Notes: generated by a model from the sequence alone, not told the origin. A stretch of DNA of 64,000 bases from Manduca sexta (GCF_014839805.1 NC_051128.1:13530466-13594465); one strand, 5' to 3'; shown: positions 13,067 to 25,190, numbered from the stretch's first letter. Made by a program: numbers and translations.

Positions 13067-13260
13067 TAATTAGATGTAAGAATCGGTGACAAAGCTTTAG
13101 AAACGTACCTGTGCGGTATATAACTTTTATTAGATATATTATACAGATTTTTAGTTTTTATATGTGTTTTTGTCGTTCGATTACTTTGTTATCCCTTCGT
13201 CTTCCAAGTTATCCTTTTACGGCCATTTTGAATAAATAATTCTAATCAAGATCGACGCTT
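13067..13260 (+). promoter_or_regulatory. 3'UTR of the HES gene with Brd box, GY box and poly(A) signal
   Basis: A short 3'UTR ends near AATAAA at 13231-13236. It carries an exact Brd box AGCTTTA (13093-13099) and an exact GY box GTCTTCC (13199-13205). In Drosophila these 7-mers are seed-match sites for miR-4/miR-79 and miR-7 in Notch-target transcripts. No K-box TGTGAT is seen before the poly(A) signal. Confidence 0.6.
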
Positions 13261-13433
13261 ATTTCGGTCTACCACGAACATAGACCATCAGAACAAATTA
13301 ATTTTGACATGATTACGAATGTGTCATTCTGATTGGTTTATTCTCGAGATCAAAACGAAGATAAAGATTGAGATCTTTTTATTGAAAGCGGCCGTTAGTG
13401 GTAGAACTACGCAGTATCTAGCTTCATTTGCAC

Positions 13434-14030
13434 CAGGGATGTTATGGAGCTCCGTAACCGTAACTGAAACTATCGGATATCCGAATTAAAAATGTATCCG
13501 TAACCGTAACCGTATCCGTTATAAAAGTTTCGGATAAGTTACGGATAATATGTTCCGACAGGTTTTTGTTTCACCGCTAACGTGTTACGTACTAAATTCA
13601 TTTATAAGGACAATATGCGTCCAAAGTAATTTAATTTGGTCATTTTTTTTTTTGTTCAAGTTGAAGGTAATTTTGCAAAATGTAAACAGTGTGATAAAAA
13701 CTTTTCACGGAGTGGAGGTGGCACTACTTCACTGAAACTTCATATCAAATTAAAACACAGAGGTTTTCCTAATACCCATGTCCCCCAATTAGTTCATCGA
13801 TAATTAATAATCGACGTTGACGACGAACGATAGTTAGTATTCGTCGCCCTACTGTATTACATAATAATATATATTTTTTTATTTATTTTACTTTAATCTA
13901 ACATCCGTAACCGAAACTATCCGAAACTAACGGACAGTCCGAAATAATTACATATCCGTTATCGTATCCGAAACCGATATAATTTTATTCCTATATCCAT
14001 ATCCGAAATTTCATATCCATAAAATCCCTG
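13434..14030. mobile_element. Non-autonomous hAT element with 8-bp target duplication
   Basis: The 597-bp element begins CAGGGATGTTATGG and ends in the complement of CAGGGATTTTATGG. It is flanked on both sides by the same 8 bp ATTTGCAC (13426-13433 and 14031-14038), the duplication length typical of hAT transposons. Both subterminal regions are packed with variants of CCGTAACCGTAAC and TATCCG, as expected of transposase binding repeats. The interior keeps a BED-finger fragment but no catalytic domain, so it could only move with an outside transposase. Confidence 0.85.
13654..13803 (+). pseudogene. BED zinc-finger remnant of a hAT transposase
   Basis: A 49-codon open stretch reads VEGNFAKCKQCDKNF, then a Gly/Ser linker, then LKLHIKLKH, ending at TAA. 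The spacing C-x2-C followed by H-x4-H is that of a BED-type finger, the DNA-binding domain at the N-terminus of many hAT transposases. It has no ATG in a good position and no downstream catalytic part, so it is a relic inside the hAT element and not a gene of its own. Confidence 0.6.
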
Positions 14031-14038
14031 ATTTGCAC

Positions 14039-15174
14039 TATGAACATCCAACTTAACCCGAGCAGTATCCGAGACATATTGCTTCAAGGGCCACAGAAAA
14101 CTGAATTGTAGTGCAACTCTGTTTTGGTGTTTCATATAGTAAACTATAATGCTGGGGGTCATAACTCTCTTTTCTTATAGCCTCCAGCAAGATTTATATC
14201 ATTTCATCTTTAAAATTAATCGTTTGTTGTCGACTTAACTCGTCCTAAAAATGAAATCCAAGACCTATAGTCCATATATATACTGCGACTAAACCGATGA
14301 CGCATCTAGTTTAGTTTCTACAATGAAACAATCAAATTTATATAAATAGTTTTTTATTGGCAAATCTTCATAATATTACAGAGAAAAATTCATAAATATT
14401 ACTAAGCACTCCACTCCACGCTAAAGCCCATACCAGCATACCGCTGATAGACGATTCCGATCCCAAAATAAACCAATCAAAACAAGTCATTATCTTGTAA
14501 AATAAAAACTTTATTCTGATTGGCCCATATTCGTAATCCATTCAAAAAGCGATTGGAATCCCTTATTAAAAAGGTTACTAAGTAGCGAGTGGAGATACCG
14601 TCATGGATTTTACTCGATAAACTTGACGAAACGTTTATACACACACGTTCCTTTAAAAGCGCGAAGTAGTCCCTCTTAGCTCTGTGCCAACTGAGTGACT
14701 ATTGTAACTTTATGGAAAAAAAAATAACATTCATTACCAACCATTAGCATTGAGTAGCTACATTTGGTGATCCCAAAATCAAGATATTAAAAACAACTAT
14801 GTATCTTTACACACACAGGCACGACACACACATACACAGTTTAAAAAGTTAACATACTTCTAAAACAGTCTACTTTATTGAACACACCTTTGAGATCAAC
14901 ATAATGCTTTTATACTAAAAAACAACCTTGGACGGACTAGGCTATCACACAAATATTTACCTAATTTATTTCCAATAAGATAATTAAAAATCAACACAAT
15001 CATTACATTCTATAAAACTTTCAAAATATATCAAGATTATTTTAACAAATTGTGATATATTCACTAATCGATTATTTTTTTAAATCGATTTTCGATGACC
15101 AATCACACTAATATGATAACTAATCGATTATGTTTAATCGATTTGCATTTTATTGTTGTTTTGACGTTAGCAAG
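14039..15174. other. Region between convergent genes with CEP131 poly(A) signal
   Basis: No coding sequence is seen. On the minus strand an AATAAA (plus-strand TTTATT at 14874-14879) lies about 300 nt past the CEP131 stop and is the best candidate poly(A) signal; a second AATAAA-containing stretch lies near 14500. The rest is AT-rich DNA with short CA runs around 14810-14840. Confidence 0.4.
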
Positions 15175-18100
15175 TTACTTCTGCTTGAGGAAGTCTTTCC
15201 TCTGCTGCTGTAGCTTCTGTTCTAGCACGGTGACCTTCTCCTGGTACTTGGCGGTCTCGCGGGTGAGCGCCTGGATCGCGGAGTCCTTGCGAGCCACCGC
15301 CACCTTCACTCTATGAAATTAATTATTACCATCGCATTACTTAGCTATGATTTCTAACTTCCATAATTACTATACAATGTTTATATAGTTAATATGACAT
15401 GAATGTTATAATTGTTTGTGCGACAGGCGGAATCAAAAAAAGAGTAAACAGTAGTTAAACTGATACATAATGATTACCTATAACAGTTATGATTTATTCC
15501 CATTCAATCGCATTGACTAAGTATGTAGACAACCATTTGATTTAGTCTACTGTGTATAATATTATAAATATTAATAATACCACACTTGTATTATGTATTG
15601 CCCACTGCTAGGCACAGGGTGTTAAAAGCCGCCATAGTGTAGTGCAGCCTGTGTATATCCGGTTCCAACAGGCCAGCTTAATTGTGTCGACTGTCGAGAG
15701 GTAATCATCTCTCGTCAGTCGACATTCTATTGGACACCACTCCACTTACCATCAGGGGCCGTACCACTTTGCCGTACCAGGATAAAAAACTTTTTTTAAA
15801 CTTTTTTTATAGAACAGGTCACAGCGTTCACGGTATTGTAGACCATATGAACTTACTTGGCATAAAGCTGGTGCATCTGCTCCTCATGCGTTTTCTTGGC
15901 GTCGTCCATCTCTTTCTGAAGCGCGTGTACGGTGTCGCGCCACGTCTGTTCGCAGCTGGCGCGGACCTCCTCCGCACGCGACTCCAGTTGTGTGTTTTTC
16001 TAAATTGTTGGAATAAAAATTACATCTGGCATTCTAGTAAGTTCTATCAAATGAGGCGAATACAAATGCCTTTTTGTTCGGCCACGGTGAAGTGACTCTA
16101 CTGTACCTTATTAGGGCCGTCGACTGAGGTGAACTTGAATACTTTGTATAAGGGCAAGGTAAAGTGACTCTACTGTACCTTATGGTTATCCTTCGCTAGT
16201 TGGCACAATTATGCCGGCCTGTTGAATGAATATACATTCTAATAAGCCATAAACTTACCTCAGTCAAAAGTCTATTTCGCGTCTCTAGTTGTGATATCGT
16301 TACTTCTAGTTCCGCGCCTAAAACAAAATATTGTCTATGAAATTTTCACCTATTAAAGAAGAAATTATTTGCCCTCATTGAAGTGGCGATATTATAGGAA
16401 AAGAAGTGGGAATTGGGGAATGGGGTGACATTTATAAGGCCTCGGTATTACTTTTTCTAGTAGCATTTAGCATTGTCTTAATCCTTATTCGACTTTTTAA
16501 TACAGATTACACGGTCTTTTACTTCAAAAAGATGTCTGAAGTAACTCAATATATATTTGGCTATTATCTACTTAAAGCTCTATTCACGGGAATTATTTTA
16601 TGGTTCCTAATAACAGTACGACATACATCGATCCTCTGTTTGCCGCACTCTGGCCTGCGCCTCTTGATATCGTCGCAGCGTCGCTTGTTCCGTCTCTGCC
16701 AACTCTTTCAACTCCACTTCATATTGCTCCTTATTCCTCCTGATAACCAATACAACATGTATATTGATCAATGCTAATGAACATACTTGTATAAAATTGT
16801 TCGGTAACGGCATTTTTGATGTGAGAAAATGCAATTCTTATTTAGGCGTCTAGTATGGCTTCATCCTGTTCTATTATACCTTCGAAACCATAATTTAATC
16901 TAAAACTACGTATTTATATCTTTTTCTAGCTTGCGGTACTCAACTATCTTCATTACTTTCTTTCACGCCAATTTCTGTTTTACTATATATTTCCAAACTA
17001 TTAGACATATTTCTCACCTAAGTGCCTCTTGCAACTCCTTCCTGCCCGCCTGTGCCTCTGCCTCCATGCTCTCTATCGCGCGTTCGATCTCTCTGTCTCT
17101 TTCTTGTTTGTGCTGAGCGGCTATCTCCGTCACTTTCTTCTTCAGTATCACTTGCTGTTCCGCTTCGTACTTCTTCTTATACTCTTCAAACTGTTCTTCT
17201 AGCTCTTGCTGTTTTTGCTTAACTTTTTCCTGAAATGTGAAGATATTTGGATTATGGTCGGTTCGTTCCATTTTGAATTTGAAGAAATCTATTGAAAATT
17301 AGCTTAAAAAATATTTCATTTATTATATATCTTAATGCCTCGTTACCTCCATTTTTTGTTTTTCATTTGCGATTTCTTTATCCAACTGCAGTCTCGCTTC
17401 TTCAAGTAATTTCTCTTGTTCCCTCTTCCAAGAATCTGTCACAGATAGTGCAAACATAATAAATAATATCAGCCCTGTATTATATAATGTTCCACTGTTG
17501 GGCACGGGCCTCTACTACTGAGAGCTATTAGGCCTTAGTCCACCACGCTGGCCTAGTGCGGATTGGTAGACTTCACACACCTTCGAAATTCCTATAGAAA
17601 ACTTCACAGGTATGCAGGTTTCCTCACGATGTTTTCCTTCACCATTGAAGCAAGCGATAATTCACAAAGAATACACACATAATTTTAGAAAACTCAAAGG
17701 TGTGTGCCTTTGGGTTTTGAACCAGCGGACATTCGTCTCGACAGTCCGTTCCACTACCAACTGGGCTATCGCCGGTTTTTTTTGCTTCGCAAACAGAATA
17801 TTACATACTAATAGATACAATATATTTAATAATATACTTAATAATTCATCATCATCGATGTTCCGATAGGAATACTATAAGACATAACATTGTAAAGTAC
17901 CAAATTGTTGTTTCTGCGCTCTCTCCTTGTCCGCAAGGTCCGCCGCGACGCGTTCGTTCTCAGCGCGCATGTCGGCCACCAAACGAGTTCTTTGCTCTTG
18001 ATACGTCACCTCCAACTCCAATATTTGTTTTTCTAAGCTAAAATATGACAAATTTTGTATCAACATATTGGGAAATTCAGTTCCTGCCAGTGTGATAAGC

Positions 18101-21100
18101 GCTATAGTATCATCATAGGTTTGTATTTTGCTCTCCGAACTTTTAAATGGTGTAACTATTCTGCACAGGCCGACATGAATGTGGCACTTGGATATGAAAA
18201 AAATTATATATAACGCCATGTTCCCTTGGAGTGTAATAGGAAGTGAATCGGGTAACAAGAGACCACGCATTATAAATACATCAGATATTGATCAAGACTG
18301 AAACACCAAAAGTCGATCGTCAATACTGAATCGCGGTAGCAAAATTTGATCGGCGGTCAGTACATATTAAAACCGCGCCGAATAGCCACAGAGGGGCCGC
18401 AGTAGGTCAGATTCGACATTCTCACACACACTAATCTGTTTGTCTAGAGTGGAGACTGCGTTCTCTATCAAGAAAGCGTCCTACGTGTATTCTGATTAGT
18501 TTTACAAAATCTGGATTTGTTAATTTCCACACCGTGAGCTAGCCAGTTGTCTCTCTTTCACCAATGCCATCTCCTTCTCTTCCTCTAGCCGCCGCCTCAA
18601 CTCCTCCAACTCCTGGGCGTGCTTTGCCTGACTCTTCCCAAGTTGTTCAGCGTGGTTCATCTTCAAGTCCGATATATCTTTCTGTTGCCGCTCTGCCATT
18701 TCCCGGAGCTCGCCTTCCAGACCTTTTACTGTCAACTCCTGGATAGAATATTGCGGTGTTATTTATTTAAAACAACTTATTGAACTTTAATGTATTAAAA
18801 ATATATATTTACTTTGATCTTTTCAGCTTTTTGTCGCACCCAGCGTTGCCGTGCCACCTGAAATGATAATAACAATTAGGTATATTATTCTACAACTATG
18901 CACTACATTAGGTAATATTTATCTTTTGTCTAATTTTTATCTCCCTTCAACAGTCTAAGCCAGACTTATTTTGCTTTTATACAGGCCACAAGATGTCTTT
19001 GTTATGGTGGGTATAGGCACAACGTAAATTCGTTAACCTATAGATATATAAGCGTAATTCAAATTTAAGTTTTATTTATTTCAATAATTAAGGCAATCAT
19101 TTTATTCTTATAGGGCTGTCATACCACTAAGTGATCTAGGGCTATTATAAAACCAAGTGATCTTGGAAAAAGTTTCTTTAGTTTCAGTGATTTTTTTTCA
19201 GTCACATGGCGCACTTGCAAGAGCTCAGCGGGCCACATGAAAACGGCCGGAGGGGACCCGATTGAGTATAGTTAGTCTAAGCCAGAACTCTTAATCAATT
19301 TCTTTGAAAATGGCAAGTAAGGCAATTTATTTTTGAAACGATAAACCCAACCTGCTGCGCGGCGGCCATCTTGTCGTGTTGGTTGCGCAGCTCCAGCTTG
19401 TACCTGTCCTCTAGTACTTGGGCCGATCGCTTCCATCGCTCCTCGGCGCTGCGCCGCTCGTCCACTAGCTGCTCGATGCGATGGTTCAATGTCTTTTTGT
19501 CGTTTATCAGCTAAGCAAACATCATGCAAGTGTATAAATCGCATAAACTACAATATATTGCGGTGCCCGCAGTATCTAAGGCGCCTATAATATATAATGC
19601 GCATAAAGTATATGTGGCGCCCTTAGTACACATTGCGCACGAAGTATATGAGGCGCCTGTAATATATAATGCTCACAAAGTATATGCGGCGCCCTTAGTA
19701 TATAATGCGCACGAAGTATATGATGCGCATGTAGTATATAATGCGCAGAAAGTATAAGCAGCGCCCTTAGTATACAATGCGCACGAAGTATATAAGAGGC
19801 CTATGGCATATATTGCGCACGAAGCAGTAATAAGTATAAGGGGTTGATTACCTGGTCAATAAAGTTCTGATGACGCTTAATCGCCTCCTCGCATTCTTGT
19901 TTCACTTTGGCTATATTTCGTTGAGACTGCTTCTCTAAATTGCTCACTTTTTGTATCATCTGCAATAATTATATGTGTTTTCACTTTCCATTTATTACTT
20001 TTCATTTTTAGTTTAAGTGCATACAATACAAAAGTTGGAAGACAGTGTCATTTCTGAAGAATCAAATGATTTGATAATTATGTTTTTCTTAAATTTTGTC
20101 ACCATTTAGAGGAAGATTTTATATTACATATTAGTTCATATTCTGTTTTATAATTGTTTTAACTTTCAAATATAGATCTACCTGCTCCTTGTGATTGGCC
20201 AGGCTCTCCTGCAACAGTGCGATGCAGCACGACCTCTCTTCGAGCTGAAGCGATGCTGTCACCAACCGTTGCGCCAGTTCCGTTTGTGGCAGCTTTAACA
20301 GGCTGTCGAGGCTGGAATTATAGAAATAGCAGTATTTATTTCTGGTACTGTTAGAGCTGTTCAAAACTTTTACATATTAAAATAGTACAAATAAATTTAG
20401 AATTTTAAATAGCTGTTATAAATAAAAATTTCTTACTTGGGTATTGTTTGTGGAGTGGTATTTGTAACGACCGACAAGGCGTCATTGGCGCTCTGTTCTA
20501 CTTTCTCCAAAAACTGGAATATTTCCCTAGAATATTTGAAAGAAAATATAAAAAGTTTAGTCATGCTTTGCAATTACTTTCTAAATGACAAAATGGCGAT
20601 ATACGTAGATGAAATTAAAAATATATTCTTACATAAAATTATCTTTAGGAGTCGGTGATCTTTCTTCTGCTACTTTGTCGTTGGCTTCTTCCACTTTCGC
20701 AGAAGCTACAGGATTATCACCATAACTTTCTATTTCCTTTAACATGGAGTATATGTCCAGAACCGTAGACTTAGAGCTCAGTTCTTTGACTTGCTGAATA
20801 TCTCTTTCAGTGGAAGTGACAGGAGGGGGTGGTGGAGTAAGATCTTCTTCCATCTTATCATCAGCAATATTAGTATCGGTGTTGATTACTTCTTCAACTG
20901 GAGGCGACACTTCGTCTATTTCTAACAAAGTCGGCGATGGAGCGGTGAGTGACATCCAAGAATCTACGTCCTTGTCGTTTTGGACGCTTTCAATCCTTGC
21001 GCTCGACGGAGTCCGCATTGTGAATAGATTTTTTTGGGTTTGATTTCTAATAACTGGGATGTTTTTCGGCGAAGTTATTGATGTCCTGTTATTCCATTCT

Positions 21101-24100
21101 TGTTTGTATACTATTTCATCTTTTGGCGTAACATTATTCGCTTTCTTTCTTGTGTTTTTTGGTAAGTTTCCTTTAAAATCACCTTCCTTAACTTTAAAAT
21201 AGTTTTGAATTAGTTCCTTGGTAGATATTTTTGATACATCTCTCTTTTTTGTATTTAAAGAATTTTTATTTTTGTCATGACATTTCAAATCATGGTTATT
21301 TGTTGATATTTCATCCTTTTTAATATCTATTATATTGGAATGGTCTTCAAATAAATTATCAATATTCAATGGTGTTGGCGATATTGCATCAGTTTTAATA
21401 TCCTTCAATGTCAGTTCATGTAAATTATTAATTGTTTCCAGTTCTCTTTTGTAATCTTCTATAACTTTCGAAGTGTATGCTTTAGTGCTACTATTAACCA
21501 AATATGATGGATAGTCACAATCATCACTCATATTATCTACTTTCGTGTTTGCATCTCCATTATTTCCAGGCACATTATTCCCTTCATTTTTACTAGGCGA
21601 ATTTTGCGGTGGAACTGCTATATGACCTTCTTTCTTCAAGAAGAAGTCTTTATACAGTAAGCGACTGTGATTTAAAGGTTCAGTCCACTGTTTATTTTTG
21701 TCCAAACCACAAATATTTCGATAAGTTTTGTCACTGCTATTCGTAGATATGCTATCTAAGCTTTTTGGTTGTTCCTCCATCTTGGTGACATTAGTTTTCT
21801 TTAACAATGATGAAGTTGGAAGAGAATAGTTTTGACTGTAAATTTTTTCATCATTCGGCCCACTATCTGGATAACCAGAGTCTTTAGACGATGAGTCTGT
21901 ATGTACGACGGTACTAGATAATTTGCATTTATACGAATCCCTTTGAAAATCATCATAAAAATGTGTATACGTCCGAGGATCACGTATTATATTCTGCGTT
22001 ATACCGTAATCAATTTTAATATCATCAACAACATAGGTTTTCCTGCCAGTTAAATCATCAATGGCATCGCCGTCATCCTTTGGACCCTCCAAAGAATTTT
22101 CTGGCGACAAGCTTGAGAGATTCTGGGAAGGCCCACTATCAACATCTGGTGTCGATTCTTCTTCAACGAGTGACAATTGTTGCTTACTAGCTGCAAGACG
22201 ACGAGAGTACTTATCTATCGCTTGTTCTACTTCAATATCAATATTGGAACCTAAAGACATCCTTCCCAGATCCCCATTTTCTTCTAATGATACAAAATAG
22301 GACTCATAAGCACGAGTCGTTGGTGACGGACTTCTACCATATCCACTATTGGATTTAGTTGGAGATGGGGAACGTTCAGTTATTTTTATCTCCATACCAT
22401 ATTCTTGTCTTAATTCTTCATTCACTGTATTTTCCATGGGTTTCCGAGATTTTCTCGCTATATTTCTATATTTTAAAAGATTTTTGGGGTTAGTAATTTT
22501 AGGTTTAGGACTTAGTTGAGCTCTAGCTTTGATTTTCGTTCCTAAACTGATGAATGTGTCTTCAGAGCCGTAATCAGAAACATTGCTGCAGATTTCGTCT
22601 TTTTTTTGGAGATGCCTTTCACCGGCGTTATTATCCCCTAGTATTTCTAGTGTTGGTGCTACCACCTTGACAGTTGTCGGTGAATCTGCGAAAATTAAAT
22701 GACTATTTATTTTAGTACAAAGAATACCTTACTTTCTTTATTACCTATGGATCAACATAAACTGAATTCCTTCTAGAACCTAATCCATTGAATGGGTAGA
22801 TACAATAATTATTATTGAAATTTACATTTTGGTTTATAAAATATCTAATTACTATTATAACACTCAAGAAGCTCAGCACTGAATGCTTTGAAGAATGTCC
22901 TAGTTGAGGGCGCGCGGTCCTTCGTATCCGCTGAGAAAGGCCTCTTGAATCGTTCTTGATGATCCTGAAATAAATAATAAACTTATTTATAAATTATGGT
23001 TATTGGGTTATTTTTACCATCTTTTTTAATCTAAATTCTATTATTAGACATACACTTTCATATTTGTCAGAGATAAATTAAAATGGGCTATTTGTTTGAT
23101 TATGTATAAATAGGCTATTACCAAAACAGTTTTGGTACAAAGTGGGTTGAGTCAATTTTTTTATGTCACATGAAACAATACCTGTTTGATAAAATGGTAC
23201 CTTACAATAACTATAATGATGCTTGTGAGGTGAATGAAGATCTAAATTTATTTATTGATAAAATCCAATACACAGTGGAAGTATCCCAAAACAATTTGAT
23301 AATTAAATATTTCAACAAGAACAGCAAAGACTATTAAAATATTGCTCAAACACATTAGCTTGTTACATATACTTCCACCCCTATAATCGCTGATCACGCA
23401 TCCCCTGATGCGACCCAGCAACGACGGACACAACTCATCGGTCATCGACCACACGTGTCACCTACTCATCGGGCACGAGGCGCCGACGCTGCAATTTAGC
23501 TATATAATTTTTCCATTCCATACATATAATTTTTTATGTAATATCAGTAAGAAGCACTTTTAGACCTAACATTGGCTAATAGACACGTATTCTAATTGTA
23601 ATTTTTATTTCTTCATTAAATTTATTAAAATAATTTTGTTTTTTTTTACAACCTCCGGTTGTGCCTTACGTAATTAGCTTAAAAACATTATGCGTTTTTA
23701 CTCAACAGCGCCAACTATTTGGATGCTTGGTAGCAACTAACACCCCTAAAAGTGAAGGTGCAGAGTGACCACAGAGTCCTAATGCGCTTTTTTTTTATAT
23801 TTCATATTTTATTGTAAAACTGAAATATATTGAAATGAAATGAATGAATTTATTTGCACCTGTAAAATATTATACACTATTTATATTCCATCAATATTAA
23901 CTCTATCACCAGTTCCGAAATCAGTTCACACCAGAAGTCGAGCAGGAAACTCTGGTGTTGCTTTTTTCAAAAGCAGTTGAAGGTACAAACTACAGGGTAT
24001 AAACTGAGAAACAAAATATTTTTTTTTTTATTAATAATATGAGAACAGAATATTAGATTTAAAAAATGCGTCACCTTTTTGGCGAAAACAGTGGTCAAAA

Positions 24101-24444
24101 ATAACGGTCTCTATATAGTGGATCCTGATTGTTGTAAATTAAATAATAAGCTATGAGTTGAAAGTGTTGACAATTGCCATGGGTGAAAGCAGAGATTAAT
24201 GAAAAATTAGACATAAAAGGTAATGACATACTGTGCAACGTTTGATTTATTAATTAAACTTAGATCTACTTACTCTTATAAAATACATTAAAGTTAATAG
24301 TCATTATACCTGAATTATAGAAGAGTTATTCACGGCAGATCGCGGACGATTGCGTACGTTCTTCCTATCTTCTCTTTTCTTGTTGCGGTATGACAAATTT
24401 ACAGGTGAGCCGAGCAATCGCAAGTTAGCGTTTTCTTTCGACAT
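15175..24444 (-). CDS. cep131: CEP131/AZI1 (dilatory) centriolar satellite and cilium-base protein
   Basis: Structural coiled-coil protein of centriolar satellites and the ciliary transition zone, needed for cilium formation in Drosophila (dilatory). Sixteen exons (minus strand, 5' to 3'): 24444-24310, 22964-22853, 22685-20633, 20526-20437, 20311-20182, 19959-19852, 19510-19352, 18857-18813, 18738-18533, 18037-17901, 17435-17347, 17229-17018, 16739-16627, 16317-16259, 15999-15857, 15310-15175. All have GT-AG ends and matching phases, and together encode 1308 residues. Residues 1-767 are polar, Ser/Thr/Asp/Asn-rich and probably disordered, mostly from one 2053-nt exon. From about 797 the protein is coiled coil. 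Family phrases there include LINDKKTLNHRIEQLV (about 877), QERDREIERAIESMEAEA (about 1130) and VKVAVARK near the end. The exon 2 donor is uncertain: the one at 22853 fits phase and consensus best. Human CEP131 is somewhat shorter. Confidence 0.88.
15575..15792 (+). repeat. Dispersed repeat with internal hairpin, CEP131 last intron
   Basis: This segment contains an imperfect hairpin with arms near GTCGACTGTCGAGAG and CTCTCGTCAGTCGAC (15687-15723), preceded by GGCCAGCTTAATTGTG. The same unit appears inverted at 35775-35985 and as a shorter fragment at 16113-16225. Its frame (MCRLSRGNHLSSVDILL) recurs in both long copies, which shows that frame comes from the repeat and is not a gene. The family name is unknown to me. 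Confidence 0.55.
16113..16225 (-). repeat. Fragment of the hairpin-bearing dispersed repeat
   Basis: The phrases CAAGGTAAAGTGACTCTACTG and GGCACAATTATGCCGGCCTG match the copy at 35775-35985. It sits in the CEP131 intron between exons 14 and 15 and interrupts no exon. Confidence 0.45.
17467..17776 (-). repeat. tRNA-headed SINE, CEP131 intron
   Basis: On the minus strand the element starts near 17776 with an A-box-like TAGCCCAGTTGGTAGTGG (17768-17751) and a B-box GGTTCAAAACCC (17723-17712). A body follows that ends with the stretch containing the phrase CACGCTGGCCTAGTGCGG. The same body is found at 63878-64000. It lies in the intron between exons 10 and 11. Confidence 0.65.
19540..19835. repeat. 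Minisatellite of about 36-bp period in a CEP131 intron
   Basis: About eight diverged copies of a unit containing TATATAATGCGCACGAAGTA and GGCGCCCTTAG follow each other between CEP131 exons 6 and 7. Because the period is a multiple of three, one plus-strand frame stays open for 77 codons with a 12-residue repeat (APLVYNAHEVYD). This is a by-product of the repeat and not a gene. Confidence 0.75.
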
Positions 24445-25190
24445 TTCACACACATAACCAGGCTATAATTTATTGCAAGATACTTTTTACATTTCGAAAG
24501 GAAAATCATATTTCCATCACTTGTTTGTTGTCATTGGGAAGAGTTGCTTAGCAACGGAACTATGTTCCAGTTCTAAAAGATAAGACATGAAACATAAATA
24601 ATATCGATTGCATTTTATTTATTTATTTTAAAACATTTATTATTTAGTTTTAGGGACTATGATTATGAAATCATAATGTTTTAAATGGAAAGTTAACAAC
24701 AAACAATCCTTAAATAATTTTAATCATGAACCTGAAACAAAATAATGCATGTTACCAGAATACAAAAATATTCTATAATGGTAGAATTTGTATCAATTTT
24801 ATAAGTATCGATTCATTACAACAAAACAAATAATAAAACATGGTTACTGAATATAACTATATTAGAATATGCTTACGTAATTTTCTTTGTACAATCCAAA
24901 TAAAACATAATATTTTGTAATGTATAATATGCTATTAGTGCAAAAATAAAACGCAATACGGCAATGACGTCATCGATAAAAATACTGCGTTTCATGTAAC
25001 AGCCGCATGAAGAGTTCAAATGTGTTAGCTCTTTAGTCGAGTAGAACCTTGAAAGTATTTCGATCGAGCCACACTCCGCCTGCAACGGCGCTCCAAGTAC
25101 GTTCTCAGAATAAACTCAGTGCAAACTCGGTGCGAAGAAAAAAATATTGTGAATTAATTCGTGTCTAAGTAGTGTTAAAAAATAACAAAA
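24445..25190. promoter_or_regulatory. Shared divergent promoter region
   Basis: The 746 bp between the CEP131 ATG (minus strand) and the first ATG of the tandem-repeat gene (plus strand) must hold both start regions. On the CEP131 side is a perfect RFX X-box. On the other side is a CRE-type palindrome TGACGTCA (24965-24972) directly followed by ATCGATAA. I see no strong TATA box for either gene. Confidence 0.5.
24543..24555. promoter_or_regulatory. RFX X-box
   Basis: GTTGCTTAGCAAC fits the X-box consensus RYYNYY-N-RRNRAC at every position and is a perfect inverted repeat. It lies 99 bp upstream of the CEP131 ATG, the usual place for RFX control of ciliary genes. The family role of the gene and the site agree, though binding is inferred. 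Confidence 0.7.

Noticed and set aside
15682..16095. Open frame of 137 codons beginning MCRLSRGNHLS
   Set aside because: The start lies in a dispersed repeat that gives the same frame at 35882 on the minus strand, and the rest is antisense to CEP131 exon 15.
19524..19757. Open frame of 77 codons with a 12-residue repeat
   Set aside because: It is produced by the 36-bp minisatellite in a CEP131 intron and has no splice or codon evidence of a gene.
22853..22900. An earlier donor for CEP131 exon 2 (TTCA/GTGCTG)
   Set aside because: It also keeps phase, but its consensus is weaker than ATA/GTAATT at 22853; RNA would settle it.
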